Assembly (NCBI GenBank): GCA_964387285.1
Contig: CAYLWO010000020.1
Coordinates: forward strand, 4,184-68,183
Length of the DNA: 64,000 nucleotides
Reading direction: 5' to 3'
Source: Anaerohabitans sp964387285
GTDB lineage: Bacteria > Zhuqueibacterota > Zhuqueibacteria > Residuimicrobiales > Residuimicrobiaceae
Shown: positions 35,914 to 44,886 of the stretch, in pieces
How the letters are laid out: each line of letters starts with the position of its first letter
How positions within the stretch are numbered: the first letter of the stretch is position 1
Notes under the pieces: generated by a model
What the model saw: the letters and a program-made list of their open reading frames with translations, nothing else
Databases searched by the model: none
Told to the model about the DNA's origin: nothing
Made by a program: the position numbers and the translations under genes

Positions 35914-36398
35914 GAAAACTCCTGTTCTTAAAGGATGGATTGATTAGATACCTCGCGAGCAGATATAACATTGCTCGATTCAAATTAAGCAAAAGGCAAG
36001 CTTGATTGCGCTTGCCTTTAAACGGTAGCCAAGACCTCAAACATCTTAAAAAACCTGTGAGGTCTAAATCGCTAAATTTCGTTGTAGTACTAGCCTATCT
36101 CCAGTAAATTAATATAAAGACATCCTCCATAAATTACAAATGATTTTTCTCTTCTTATGTCACCGAAACAGGTTTTGTGTAATTTCAACTAGCAAAATAT
36201 AACGAAAATAAAAAATAATAAACCAAACACAGTTTTTACTTGCATTTATATTGAAATTTGTTTACTTTTTTAAATGTGATATAGCTCAAAGAATTAGCCT
36301 CCTAGTCGCTGCAGCTCAATTGCATCTGTCAGACCAGCTTTATCCAAATAAAGAAACGAATAGACAAATCAATAACTCAAATCCTTTTGGAGGATAGT
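35914..36398. other. intergenic region with two inverted repeats
   Basis: Divergent promoter region between the M16 operon and the T9SS-cargo gene. AAAGGCAAGC-8-GCTTGCCTTT (35992-36019) is a perfect 10-bp stem; AGACCTCA...TGAGGTCT (36032-36065) is a second. The rest (36066-36390) is strikingly AT-rich and holds no gene I can support. Confidence 0.6.
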
Positions 36399-38681
36399 AT
36401 GAAAAAACAGCTACTAGCTGTCGCATTGATTCTGATTTTTGCCATTACCTCCTTCGCTGCTGCGGTCAAGAAAGATTCTGTTGATTTGAACAATCCGGCT
36501 TTTGTGCAAACCTTGCATAACCATTTGTCGAGATTGAATCTGCCGACAATGGACACGCCGGAAAAGGTGATGGCGCAAATTGACAACCTGCGCAGTTTGA
36601 GTCAGGAACCGGACACAACGGTAGAGAAACCGATGCTGCCGCCCGAAGAGGAGACGCTGGCAGCAGGTGGGATTATCAAAGGAAAGGTGATTCGAGCTGC
36701 AGGCGGCGCCGCTGTAAGCGGTATGCGCATGGCCTTATACAGGTTGATTTATGGCGTCAGGGTGCCTATTTCCACCACCACAACGAACGCCAGCGGCGAC
36801 TATCAGTTCAATGTCACGCTGAATGGCACTTATTTCGTGCAAGCCACCGGCCTGATCAGCGGCAGTCTTGATTACATGGGCATGTACTGGGATAGTAAAT
36901 CCTCTCTGGGTGAAGCCACGGCGATAGCCATCTCGAACGGCAACACAGTCAACAATGTCAACTTTTCGCTGGTAAAATACGGCAAAATTTCCGGCAAGGT
37001 AACTTTGCAATCCACTGGCGCCGGCGCAGTTGCTGCGGTTGTAACGTTGTTCAACACCTCCTGGTCAAGCTTGGCGACTACGATAGTAACTTCTGCTGAC
37101 GGCAGTTACAGCATCGGCAACGGTGTTTTCAAGGTCCTCCCCGGCACCTATTATGCTGTGGCTGATCGTATCGACCTGGGCCATGAATGGTGGAACGAAG
37201 CGCCATTCCAGTTTGAAGCTGATGTCATCACGGTCGGCGATGGCCAGGAAGTAACCGACATCAATTTTACTCTGCAAAAAATGGCCACCATCGGCATGTA
37301 CGTTTGGTTCGATACCAATGAAAACGGCGCTTATGACCTGGGCGAACCGGGCGCCACCGGCATTACCGTTCGTTTAAAGTACAAAGGCCGGGAAGTTCAT
37401 ATGACCAAACCCACCATCCTGGGCTTTTATGGTTTTACCGAACTGCCGATTGTTCCTTATACAGTTGAACTCGATCCAAGCACCATTCCCTACGGCTATA
37501 CTTTTTCTCACGGTCAAAACCCCTGGCCGGTGACGCCGGCAGACGGCGAGTTAAAGTTGGACGTAAATTTCGGCTTGATACCGAAATATGGACAGATAGG
37601 CGGTTACGTCTATGACGATAAAAACCTCAACGGCAAAAAGGACGCGGACGAAGTCGGCATTCCCAAAGCAACGCTAATACTCAAAGGCGCTGTGGACGGC
37701 TGTGACAATCAAACCGACACCGGCGCCAACGGCCAATTCCGCTTTAAAAAAGTGCTGTGGAATGACTATAAACTGTATGTGTTGAAATCGAGTCTGCCGG
37801 CCAATTATGTTCTTACAACCGGCACAGAAACTGTCGCCTTTACGATAAAGCCGGGCGGCCACTTTTTCCACAACTTTTTCTATGCCAATCCCGACACCGT
37901 GACAGCCGAACATTGCGACAGCCTCATTTTTGTGCAAGGCACGCCGACATTAGCAGGCCAGGAGTGGGACAATGCGGTTGATCAGGACACCACCGAGTGG
38001 GACGGTACAGCTTGCAGCCGCGGTGAAGAACCCAATCCCACCGGACCAGCCTGGGCTATTTTCACTTGGACCTGCGATAAAATGAATCTGTTTAATCAGA
38101 TTTCCATCAAGACCGACAACGGCATCGATGACGAACAGCAACGCGCGCGTCAGGCCAAAGCAATTGAAGTGTCGGTATCGACCACCACCACCGATGCTGA
38201 TTCTTTTACCGTTGTGGATACCTTGCAGGTCGTCACGGGAAATTGGCAGTCCTTCGCTTATCTGCAGAAAATTCGCGCCCGTTACATTAAACTGGCCATT
38301 CTGGTGCCAACCGATGCGGACAGCAGCTGGCGACAAATCGTGGAATTCACCACGAACCTGATTGAATGGCCGGTAGTGGAAATGACCAACCAGGCCGAGA
38401 TGGTCAGCAAAGCTCCCACCACGTTCGAGCTGGGACAGAATTATCCCAATCCGTTCAATCCGCAGACGACCATTGTTTACAATTTGGCCACAGAGGTCAA
38501 GGTGGAACTGCGGGTCTTTGATATGAATGGACGTCAGGTCGCTGAACTGGTGAACGAACAACAGGCTGCGGGACGGCACTCGGTTGTCTGGAATGCACAG
38601 GGTCTGCCCTCCGGTACTTATCTGTATCAATTAAAAGCGGACGGCATGCAACAGACCAAACGCATGGTATTGCTGAAATAA
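36399..38681 (+). CDS. secreted multidomain beta-sandwich protein with T9SS sorting domain
   Basis: 760 residues from the ATG at 36399 (GGAGG 7 bases upstream), with a signal peptide (MKKQLLAVALILIFAITSFA). Order: linker; a carboxypeptidase-regulatory-like fold near 90-190 (GKVIRAAGGAAVSGMR); a second near 200-290; two SdrD-B-like domains with calcium-type loops DTNENGAYDLGEPG and DKNLNGKKDADEVG near 305-480; a discoidin-like domain near 510-655; and a C-terminal type IX secretion domain starting FELGQNYPNPFNPQT and ending in GTYLYQLK and a short basic tail. It should be exported by type IX secretion and kept at the cell surface. No catalytic domain is seen, so adhesion or matrix roles are likely. 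A strong terminator follows. Confidence 0.9.
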   Translation: MKKQLLAVALILIFAITSFAAAVKKDSVDLNNPAFVQTLHNHLSRLNLPTMDTPEKVMAQIDNLRSLSQEPDTTVEKPMLPPEEETLAAGGIIKGKVIRAAGGAAVSGMRMALYRLIYGVRVPISTTTTNASGDYQFNVTLNGTYFVQATGLISGSLDYMGMYWDSKSSLGEATAIAISNGNTVNNVNFSLVKYGKISGKVTLQSTGAGAVAAVVTLFNTSWSSLATTIVTSADGSYSIGNGVFKVLPGTYYAVADRIDLGHEWWNEAPFQFEADVITVGDGQEVTDINFTLQKMATIGMYVWFDTNENGAYDLGEPGATGITVRLKYKGREVHMTKPTILGFYGFTELPIVPYTVELDPSTIPYGYTFSHGQNPWPVTPADGELKLDVNFGLIPKYGQIGGYVYDDKNLNGKKDADEVGIPKATLILKGAVDGCDNQTDTGANGQFRFKKVLWNDYKLYVLKSSLPANYVLTTGTETVAFTIKPGGHFFHNFFYANPDTVTAEHCDSLIFVQGTPTLAGQEWDNAVDQDTTEWDGTACSRGEEPNPTGPAWAIFTWTCDKMNLFNQISIKTDNGIDDEQQRARQAKAIEVSVSTTTTDADSFTVVDTLQVVTGNWQSFAYLQKIRARYIKLAILVPTDADSSWRQIVEFTTNLIEWPVVEMTNQAEMVSKAPTTFELGQNYPNPFNPQTTIVYNLATEVKVELRVFDMNGRQVAELVNEQQAAGRHSVVWNAQGLPSGTYLYQLKADGMQQTKRMVLLK

Positions 38682-38700
38682 CGGTTCTCTTTTTACTAAT

Positions 38701-38742
38701 AAAAAATCCCCGATGCGAGTTTTCGCTTCGGGGATTTTTTTA
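38701..38742 (+). terminator. rho-independent terminator after the T9SS-cargo gene
   Basis: AATCCCCGA / TCGGGGATT outer stem with an inner GCGA-TTTT-type hairpin, followed by seven T. It starts 19 bases after the stop at 38681 and, with A-rich DNA on its left, could work on both strands. Confidence 0.9.
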
Positions 38743-38897
38743 TTTTTGTAAGGCACATAGGATAGAAATACCATGTCATTCAGAATACAGGAGAGAAAAA
38801 CCGGATTTTTAATAGCTAGCAGATCAAGCTGCCATCCGTAACCGCCGAGGGTAGACCTAGTCATTTTCTAAAATGTTGCTTATTTACTCTTTCTGTC

Positions 38898-39026
38898 CTA
38901 TCTATATAAAATAAACGAGAAAATTACGGTTATCAGCCAAGCCACAGTAATGATACATGGAATTAAGATACGAATCTTTTTAAGATGTATTTGCCTTTTT
39001 TGCTGTACAGCTGGCATAACGACCAT
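38898..39026 (-). CDS. possible 42-aa single-pass membrane protein
   Basis: A 42-codon frame from the ATG at 39026 to the TAG at 38898, downstream of the GH9 gene on the same strand. It has a basic N-terminal half (QQKRQIHLKKIRI) followed by a hydrophobic span (ILIPCIITVAWLITVIF) and a final YR, the layout of a small inner-membrane protein with the basic side inside. The ribosome site is weak and no homologue is known to me. The rest of 38743-39134 holds nothing I can support. Confidence 0.33.
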   Translation of the reverse strand: MVVMPAVQQKRQIHLKKIRILIPCIITVAWLITVIFSFILYR

Positions 39027-39134
39027 TTTCTACAGGTTACAAACTTTTATTTATCTTGACTCATTTTAATTGATCTGAGCAATCCGTATTCATCATTTTT
39101 ATTATTCTACAAATTAAGCGGACGAAACCGAAAG

Positions 39135-40916
39135 CTACCGCGCCCAAAACGCCAGCCAGTACAAGGCCTCAGCAGTGCCATCCAGCGTCGGCTCGTTGGT
39201 GGCATAATCCCAAAAGTCGTCGTGATAAACGACGTAATCCGATTGAAACGCGGCAAACGCGTCCGGCCGCTGCAGAGTCACGCCTTTTAAACTGTTAAAA
39301 ATCGAAGCATACACCGGACCGTCGTTCATGGCGCCGCGGATGGGCCGATCGATTTTCATGGCGAGAATGCTGTGCGGAAATTTCGGCGTGACGCCGCCGC
39401 TCTCCGGAATAGCGACGAATTGACCTGCGCCCCAGGGATTGCGTCCGAAAAGCCAATCGACCGAGGCCGTGGTCAGGGAATGAAACTGATCATCACCCGT
39501 CATTTTTTCATACAACAAACCCTGCATCACCAACGCCGCAGCTAAATTGTTGGAACACCAGATAAAGGGATGACCTATGCCGTATGGATTGGTCTCCGCC
39601 CTCTTCTTCACTCTGGCCAATTCTAGCGCATAATAGCCGGCCAGAGTGTCGGCAAAAGCTTTATCCACCAACGAGTGCAGAGCATAATGCCCAAGATTCA
39701 TAAAAGGATAAAATTCGTAATGACGCGCAGTATCTGCACCGAACCAGGAGACGGTATTGGCCAGGCGGGCGAACCGTTTGGCATCGGTTAAATACCTGGC
39801 CTCCCGGGTTGCGCGAAACAGCTCGGCTGCGCCCCACTCCATGTCATCGGCCCAGGTTATTTCATGATAACGATAAGGCGCGCGACAGGGCGTGCCCTCC
39901 TGGCATCCCGGTTGCCGCAAACCCATTTCATACACTTCGCGGCCCGCTGCCAGGCATTGCGCGCCGTAACCCGGCATGTGCAGATCGTTGGCCCAAACAT
40001 CCGCTGCCATGGCCATGGCAGCTGCATAACGACCGGCCAGGTTGGCAATGCCGGTGGAAGTGTTCTGATACCTGCCCAGTCCCTGCGGTTGTCCGCTTGC
40101 GTAATAGACCACGCGATACCGGCCCTTGCCCCAGCCATAATCGGTGCTGTCGCTGAACGGTAGTTCAAAATAGAGGTGATCGCGGTCGTCCGCCACCTGA
40201 TGAAACAGCTGATCAGACGCCGGATGCATTTTTAACATCCAATCCAGTCCCCACCTGGCCTCGTCCAAAACATCGCTGACGCCATTGGCGCCGGGATGGC
40301 CGAAATAATCATACGCGTCGCCAAACCGGTCGCGGCACTCGCGATAGGCAAAAAGCAGACGGCAAACAGTGTTGCCCGAAGTCATGAGATACCTCAGGTG
40401 ATCGCCGGCGTCATGCCAACCGCCGCTGACATCGATGAAGGTGCTGTCCGGCATGGGACCATACATGGTGCGGCCGTCGCCGCGATGACAAACCTGATCC
40501 AGAAAGGGATTGTAACCGCAACGTTGCTGCCGGATGTACTCTAAAATGATGGCCGGTGTTTTTTGGTAAACATGGTCATTAACGTCAAAAGCCGGCGAGG
40601 TTCCCCTGTCCATGCGAATCTGATAGCGACCCGGTTGTGACAGTTGGGAAAAATCCAATTGATAGTGAAAAGCATAATGACCGAATCGGCCGCAATTCCT
40701 GCCGATTTTGACCGGGCCCCAAATCCGCTTTCCACTCACGGCATCGACGATTTCGAATTTTTGTGCGCGTTGATCCCTGGCGCTAAAGGCGACGGCTATT
40801 TTCTTCTCATGCGGCAAATAACCCAGCTGATTGATACGAATAAAAACCGCGCTGCTCTGACCCGGCAGGCTTTTGCTGAAGAATAAAATGGCCAGCAGTA
40901 CAATAAATCGATGCAT
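39135..40916 (-). CDS. exported GH9 family glycoside hydrolase
   Basis: 593 residues from the ATG at 40916 (AAGGA 6 bases upstream; the frame also has a GTG one codon earlier). Signal peptide FIVLLAILFFSKSLPG, an N-terminal immunoglobulin-like CelD_N domain (about 22-115, RINQLGYLP), and an (alpha/alpha)6 catalytic barrel. Catalytic base region GGWHDAGDH (Asp near 169 and 172) and proton donor in TNEPTLDG (Glu near 575) are intact; the SVDWLFGRNPWGAGQF block is typical. Most GH9 enzymes are endoglucanases but the family also has exo-glucosaminidases. No sorting domain or carbohydrate module is present. It starts 38 bases after a class V aminotransferase gene. Confidence 0.94.
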   Translation of the reverse strand: MHRFIVLLAILFFSKSLPGQSSAVFIRINQLGYLPHEKKIAVAFSARDQRAQKFEIVDAVSGKRIWGPVKIGRNCGRFGHYAFHYQLDFSQLSQPGRYQIRMDRGTSPAFDVNDHVYQKTPAIILEYIRQQRCGYNPFLDQVCHRGDGRTMYGPMPDSTFIDVSGGWHDAGDHLRYLMTSGNTVCRLLFAYRECRDRFGDAYDYFGHPGANGVSDVLDEARWGLDWMLKMHPASDQLFHQVADDRDHLYFELPFSDSTDYGWGKGRYRVVYYASGQPQGLGRYQNTSTGIANLAGRYAAAMAMAADVWANDLHMPGYGAQCLAAGREVYEMGLRQPGCQEGTPCRAPYRYHEITWADDMEWGAAELFRATREARYLTDAKRFARLANTVSWFGADTARHYEFYPFMNLGHYALHSLVDKAFADTLAGYYALELARVKKRAETNPYGIGHPFIWCSNNLAAALVMQGLLYEKMTGDDQFHSLTTASVDWLFGRNPWGAGQFVAIPESGGVTPKFPHSILAMKIDRPIRGAMNDGPVYASIFNSLKGVTLQRPDAFAAFQSDYVVYHDDFWDYATNEPTLDGTAEALYWLAFWAR

Positions 40917-40954
40917 CACACGTCCTTGTTTTCGTCGGGGTTTGGCAAAATAAA

Positions 40955-42439
40955 TCAGACGCAGTCCAACTCAAACCAATCCTTAACGCGCACGTCCGGA
41001 ATGCTGTCGCCGTTTATATGGTGAAACTCATTGGTGCTCTTGTCATAAACATAATCCTTTTGCCACTCCGGCGCATGCAGCACGGTTTCATGCACGCTAT
41101 TGAGCAGAAAATCGAGCTCTTCATCGCTCATGCATGGATGAATGGACAACCGCACCCAGCCGGGCTTTTCCGACAGGTCGCCATGCTCGATTTTTTCCGT
41201 AATCCGATGAGACCGCGTAGGATCCACATGAAGCAAATAATGGCCATAGGTGCCTGCGCAGGAGCAACCGCCGCGGACCTGCACGCCAAACCGGTCATTC
41301 AACAGTTTCACAATGAGATTGTAATGAATATTTTCAACATAAAAAGAAAAAATGCCCAAACGGTTCTGCTGCTGTTCCGCCAGCAGGTGCATGCCGGGGA
41401 CGCTGCACAGAGATCGAAAGATGCGCGGCAACAGGTCATGTTCGCGCTGCAACATGTTTTGCACGCCCATTTTTTCCTTGAGTCGGACGCTCAGAGCGGC
41501 ACGGATGGTTTGCAAAAACGCCGGCGTGCCGCCGTCTTCGCGTATTTCGACGTCGCGAATATAACTATGACCACCCCACGGATTGGTCCAGTTGACCGTG
41601 CCGCCGCCGGGTTGATCCGGTGCGCGCAAATGATACAGGTCAGAATTGAAAATGAGCACACCGGGAGCGCCCGGGCCGCCGAGAAATTTGTGCGGTGAAA
41701 AAAAGATGGCATCCAGTCGTTCCTGCGCATCCGCCGGATGCATGTCGATGTCGACATAAGGCGCTGAAGCCGCCAGATCGATAAAACAAAGCCCGTCCAC
41801 CTCATGCATGATTCTTGCCATGTCGTGGTAGGGCGTACGAATGCCGGTCACATTGGAGCAGGCCGTAAAGGAACCGATTTTGAGCGGTCGATCCTTGAAT
41901 TTCTGCACCGTATCGCGCAATAAATTCATATCCACCAGGCCGTCCTGATCTGGCGGCGTTACGATCACATCCGCAATGGTTTCCAGCCAGGTGGTCTGAT
42001 TGGAGTGATGCTCCATATGCGTAAGAAAGACCACCGGTTTATAATCCTTGGGCAGACAAAGATGCGGAGACAGTTGTTCCGGCACTTTGAGACCCAGAAT
42101 GCGCTGGAATTTGTTGACCACCGATGTCATGCCGGAACCCATGGTCAGAATCACATCGCCCGGGCCGGCGTGCACATGCGTTTTGATAATTTTATGCGCC
42201 GTGTGATAGGCCTGGGTCATGGCGCCGCCGGTGATGCTGGATTCGGAATGGGTGTTGCCGACAAAGGGCCCGAACTGCCGGATCATTTTTCCCTCGATCG
42301 GCCGATAGAGTCGTCCGCTGGCGGTCCAGTCCGCATAAATCAGCTGTTGTGTTCCATAGGGCGAAATGAACGATTGCTCATTGCCCAGAATGTTGCGTCG
42401 AAAAGCAGCAAAATATTTTTCCAGATCTATAATCTCCAT
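40955..42439 (-). CDS. class V aminotransferase, cysteine-desulfurase-like
   Basis: 494 residues, longer than SufS or NifS (about 400). PLP lysine Lys251 in FFSPHKFLGGPG, with THMEHHSNQTTW (His and Asn ring-stacking region) and DLAASAPYVDID (Asp-Ala-x). The C-terminal RGGCSCAGTYGHYLL has a cysteine pair at the position of the desulfurase loop, so sulfur mobilisation from cysteine is possible, but no Suf or Isc genes adjoin. The extra length is at the C-terminus (HAPEWQKDYVYDKST). It is read 8 bases after a DprA-like gene and 38 bases before GH9. An uncharacterised family related to SufS is the safest description. Confidence 0.85.
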   Translation of the reverse strand: MEIIDLEKYFAAFRRNILGNEQSFISPYGTQQLIYADWTASGRLYRPIEGKMIRQFGPFVGNTHSESSITGGAMTQAYHTAHKIIKTHVHAGPGDVILTMGSGMTSVVNKFQRILGLKVPEQLSPHLCLPKDYKPVVFLTHMEHHSNQTTWLETIADVIVTPPDQDGLVDMNLLRDTVQKFKDRPLKIGSFTACSNVTGIRTPYHDMARIMHEVDGLCFIDLAASAPYVDIDMHPADAQERLDAIFFSPHKFLGGPGAPGVLIFNSDLYHLRAPDQPGGGTVNWTNPWGGHSYIRDVEIREDGGTPAFLQTIRAALSVRLKEKMGVQNMLQREHDLLPRIFRSLCSVPGMHLLAEQQQNRLGIFSFYVENIHYNLIVKLLNDRFGVQVRGGCSCAGTYGHYLLHVDPTRSHRITEKIEHGDLSEKPGWVRLSIHPCMSDEELDFLLNSVHETVLHAPEWQKDYVYDKSTNEFHHINGDSIPDVRVKDWFELDCV

Positions 42440-42447
42440 ACACGTTT

Positions 42448-43071
42448 CTAAAATAAATCCAAAACCTCTGCCGGTTGCAGCGGCACAGCGCCCAGGGTCA
42501 ATAGCGGTTCGTTAACTTTTGCCTGAATGGTGTACATCTTTTTATTCCAGCTTTTAATCTCTTGAAGCAAACGGGAAAGCGCACCGCCCGGCGAAGCATA
42601 CGCGATAAAAATCTCATCCGCCACGGCCGCGACAAAACGGTTGCGCACCAGAGCCAGATGACGATCCAGACGACGCTGGTGTTCCGCAAACGGCGACAGC
42701 AACAGCAACCGCCCCTGCTGCATCGGCTCCTGCCAGTCCGGTTTGAGCCGCATGGTGCTCAAACATTTTGCCGGACAGACGATGACCGATCTGGCGCTTT
42801 TGAGCAGACGGTTTAAAAATTCAGTCTCTACCGGCGATTGAAAGCCGCCGATCAAAGTGACCTGCCGCTGGCTGAGAATCTGCGCCAGATCGTACATTTT
42901 GCTCAATACGCTGCCGGGACAGCGTTGCGAACAAAAAAACGCCAGCTTGCGATTCTGCAAAAACGTCGTGTTGCCGCGCGCCTGAATCTGCAACGGTGTT
43001 TCCTTATCAAGATACTTGCGCAGAAACGGCGTTTCCTCCACAGACAGCCAGCGCGGCCGATCGGATTTCAT
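42448..43071 (-). CDS. SLOG/DprA-like Rossmann protein
   Basis: 207 residues. Rossmann core resembling the DNA-processing protein DprA/Smf: KLAFFCSQRCPGSVLSKMYD, VTLIGGFQSPVETEFL, a later SARSVIVCPAK, GRLLLLSPF and VRNRFVAAVADEIFIAYASPGG. The GGFQSPVE and NR..AA.AD motifs are those of the SLOG superfamily, which binds nucleotides or nucleotide-derived ligands. DprA proper is longer and adjoins topA or competence genes; this one is a short free-standing relative. It lies 29 bases after an acyltransferase gene and 8 before the aminotransferase gene. Function unknown. Confidence 0.78.
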   Translation of the reverse strand: MKSDRPRWLSVEETPFLRKYLDKETPLQIQARGNTTFLQNRKLAFFCSQRCPGSVLSKMYDLAQILSQRQVTLIGGFQSPVETEFLNRLLKSARSVIVCPAKCLSTMRLKPDWQEPMQQGRLLLLSPFAEHQRRLDRHLALVRNRFVAAVADEIFIAYASPGGALSRLLQEIKSWNKKMYTIQAKVNEPLLTLGAVPLQPAEVLDLF

Positions 43072-43100
43072 CGCTAACCTCCCACGGTCACGACATCGAT

Positions 43101-44507
43101 CTATAATTTCCAGTATAAATTCTTATTATTACACCAGCGAACTAGCAACCACAAGCAGAGTGTCCACAAAATCCCCCAGAACATGCCGTGATAGCCGCTT
43201 TTATCCAGCAGCCGGCTGCCCCAGGGCTCGCCTAAAACAGCCGACCAGCTGCGCGTCGCTTCGCTAAGGGCATTGTTAAAAAAATATTCAAGATGCAAAG
43301 CGCGAAAAAAAATGCGCATGATGATTTGTATAAAGTAGGCCAACAATGCGTTCTTGCCGAACTCTACCAGCGGCCAAGCCCACTTCTTCCAACCCCGCAC
43401 ATCCATGATGTAATAAAGCAGCAAAAAAACCAGAGCGCCCAACCCGGAGGTAAACATGGCATAGCTGGCTGTTACATCCGGCTTGTTAAAACAAAGCTTC
43501 ATGTTCCCGGTTAAAAAGCCGATTTTATGAATAGCATAACCCAGCGTCATAAAAACAGCGGCAATAAGCAGACTTTGTTTGATGATGCGCGATCTCTGCC
43601 CGGTTATGATCGCTTCGCCCAACAGAGCGCCGATCATGGTCATGGCGCCGTACGAGATGGAGACCCAGGGCAAACAGTGAACCGTCAGCGGTCGCGACCA
43701 ACTGCCGTCGGGTTGGCTGATGCGCCAAAAGGGTTCTTGCGTATGGCCAAACTGCAACCACCAATCGACATACTGAGACAGCACCATATGCAGACCCAGA
43801 ACGCCGAATACGGCCAGCCAACGCATGCGCGGAGAAAGTTTTTGCGCGACAGAGCCCATGAGATAGGCAATAGCGATGGCCTGCAAAATCCCCCACCACC
43901 AGGAAACGCCCAGTATCAGACTGATGTACATAACGCCGGCCGCTATCAGTTTAGCCGTGCGGCTGAAAACATGGCGCAGCCAATCGGCACCGTAACGGCC
44001 TTTAGACAGCGGTATGACCAAACCGACAATAAAGATAAAAAACGGCGCCACCAGATCGGTGATGGTCAGGCCGATGTTCTTTAACCTGGCCTCAGGCAGC
44101 TCTTCAATATCCGACTCTGACAGTCCTTGTGCGGATTTTTCCTCGACAAATTTTTCCCAGCCGACATCCGCATGATTCCAGGTAGAAACGGGCAGACTGC
44201 CGAACCAGGAGGCTTTTTGCGGCAGGTCGGGATAATTGCCGGCAGCCACGGCAATGACAAAAATCATCACCGCTATGGTCAGACCGCGAAAGGCATCGAT
44301 GGATTCAACGCGAATGCGTTCTGGTTTGGTTGTTGAAGTGGCATGTGCAAGCGACACAGTTTGATCCTTTGCTTCCATAATAAAAAATGAGGGCGCCGGA
44401 CTGCTCTGCAGGTTTAACAGATGGCTGATTCTGGACAAGATTTTAATCAGAATAGCATAGAAATGCAAGGGAATTTTAGCAGAGATATTGTCCTTTTTTA
44501 CATTCAT
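43101..44507 (-). CDS. HGSNAT/DUF5009-type membrane acyltransferase (paralogue 2)
   Basis: 468 residues. The ATG at 44507 has a CAGGA ribosome site and adds an N-terminal stretch; the family core begins at RVESIDAFRGLTIAVM (about residue 70), and a later ATG at 44378 is possible. Core motifs: ITDLVAPFFIFIVGLVIPLS, SWWWGILQAIAIAYLMGS and a C-terminal AYFIQIIMRIFF, with ten or so membrane segments. A non-conserved insert (GWEKFVEEKSAQGLSESD) sits in the first loop. It resembles paralogue 1 in core and fold, both probably acetylating cell-surface or imported amino sugars. It heads the string SLOG, aminotransferase, GH9. Confidence 0.82.
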   Translation of the reverse strand: MNVKKDNISAKIPLHFYAILIKILSRISHLLNLQSSPAPSFFIMEAKDQTVSLAHATSTTKPERIRVESIDAFRGLTIAVMIFVIAVAAGNYPDLPQKASWFGSLPVSTWNHADVGWEKFVEEKSAQGLSESDIEELPEARLKNIGLTITDLVAPFFIFIVGLVIPLSKGRYGADWLRHVFSRTAKLIAAGVMYISLILGVSWWWGILQAIAIAYLMGSVAQKLSPRMRWLAVFGVLGLHMVLSQYVDWWLQFGHTQEPFWRISQPDGSWSRPLTVHCLPWVSISYGAMTMIGALLGEAIITGQRSRIIKQSLLIAAVFMTLGYAIHKIGFLTGNMKLCFNKPDVTASYAMFTSGLGALVFLLLYYIMDVRGWKKWAWPLVEFGKNALLAYFIQIIMRIFFRALHLEYFFNNALSEATRSWSAVLGEPWGSRLLDKSGYHGMFWGILWTLCLWLLVRWCNNKNLYWKL

Positions 44508-44569
44508 AAATGGTCCTGTTGCGCCCTGTTGGGGCTAGAGTGATTTTTAAGCTAATTCCTGGGCCTAAC

Positions 44570-44720
44570 CAGCCTGTGTGAAAACCAACAGACCCCGGAT
44601 GTGGCCGCGTTTTTTGCGGCCACTCCGGGTGTCTCTCGACGCATAATCAATGAGTTAAGAAACACTCGGGGTCGCATAAATCGCGACCCCGGGGTTGGTC
44701 ACAGGTTTTCACACAGGCTG
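44570..44720. mobile_element. 151-bp MITE-like element with 17-bp terminal inverted repeats
   Basis: CAGCCTGTGTGAAAACC at 44570-44586 is the exact inverse of GGTTTTCACACAGGCTG at 44704-44720. The interior has two GC-rich hairpins (GGCCGCGTTTTTTGCGGCC and GGGGTCGCATAAATCGCGACCCC split by loops). TAAC occurs directly on both sides (44566-44569 and 44721-44724), a possible 4-bp target duplication. It encodes nothing and is most likely a non-autonomous transposable element. Confidence 0.8.
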
Positions 44721-44814
44721 TAACAGCCCAGGATATAATAGGTGCCGGCGGTTGGCGCTCAACAAGAATAAATCATGGTTCAACTGTAAGAAACAAAAGC
44801 AAGAGTCGGAATGT

Positions 44815-44849
44815 AAAAAACCCCGATGAAAGTCGTTCTCATCGGGGTT
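44815..44849 (-). terminator. rho-independent terminator of the ferritin gene
   Basis: Stem AACCCCGATGA / TCATCGGGGTT with a 9-base loop, followed on the minus strand by six T, 38 bases beyond the ferritin stop at 44887. Confidence 0.93.
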
Positions 44850-44886
44850 CAATATTGCATAAAGTGTTTGAGTGCTGATTGCCTGC

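Noticed and set aside
42448..43071. A true DprA competence protein
   Set aside because: Too short and lacks the terminal DprA domains and usual neighbours; described as SLOG/DprA-like only.
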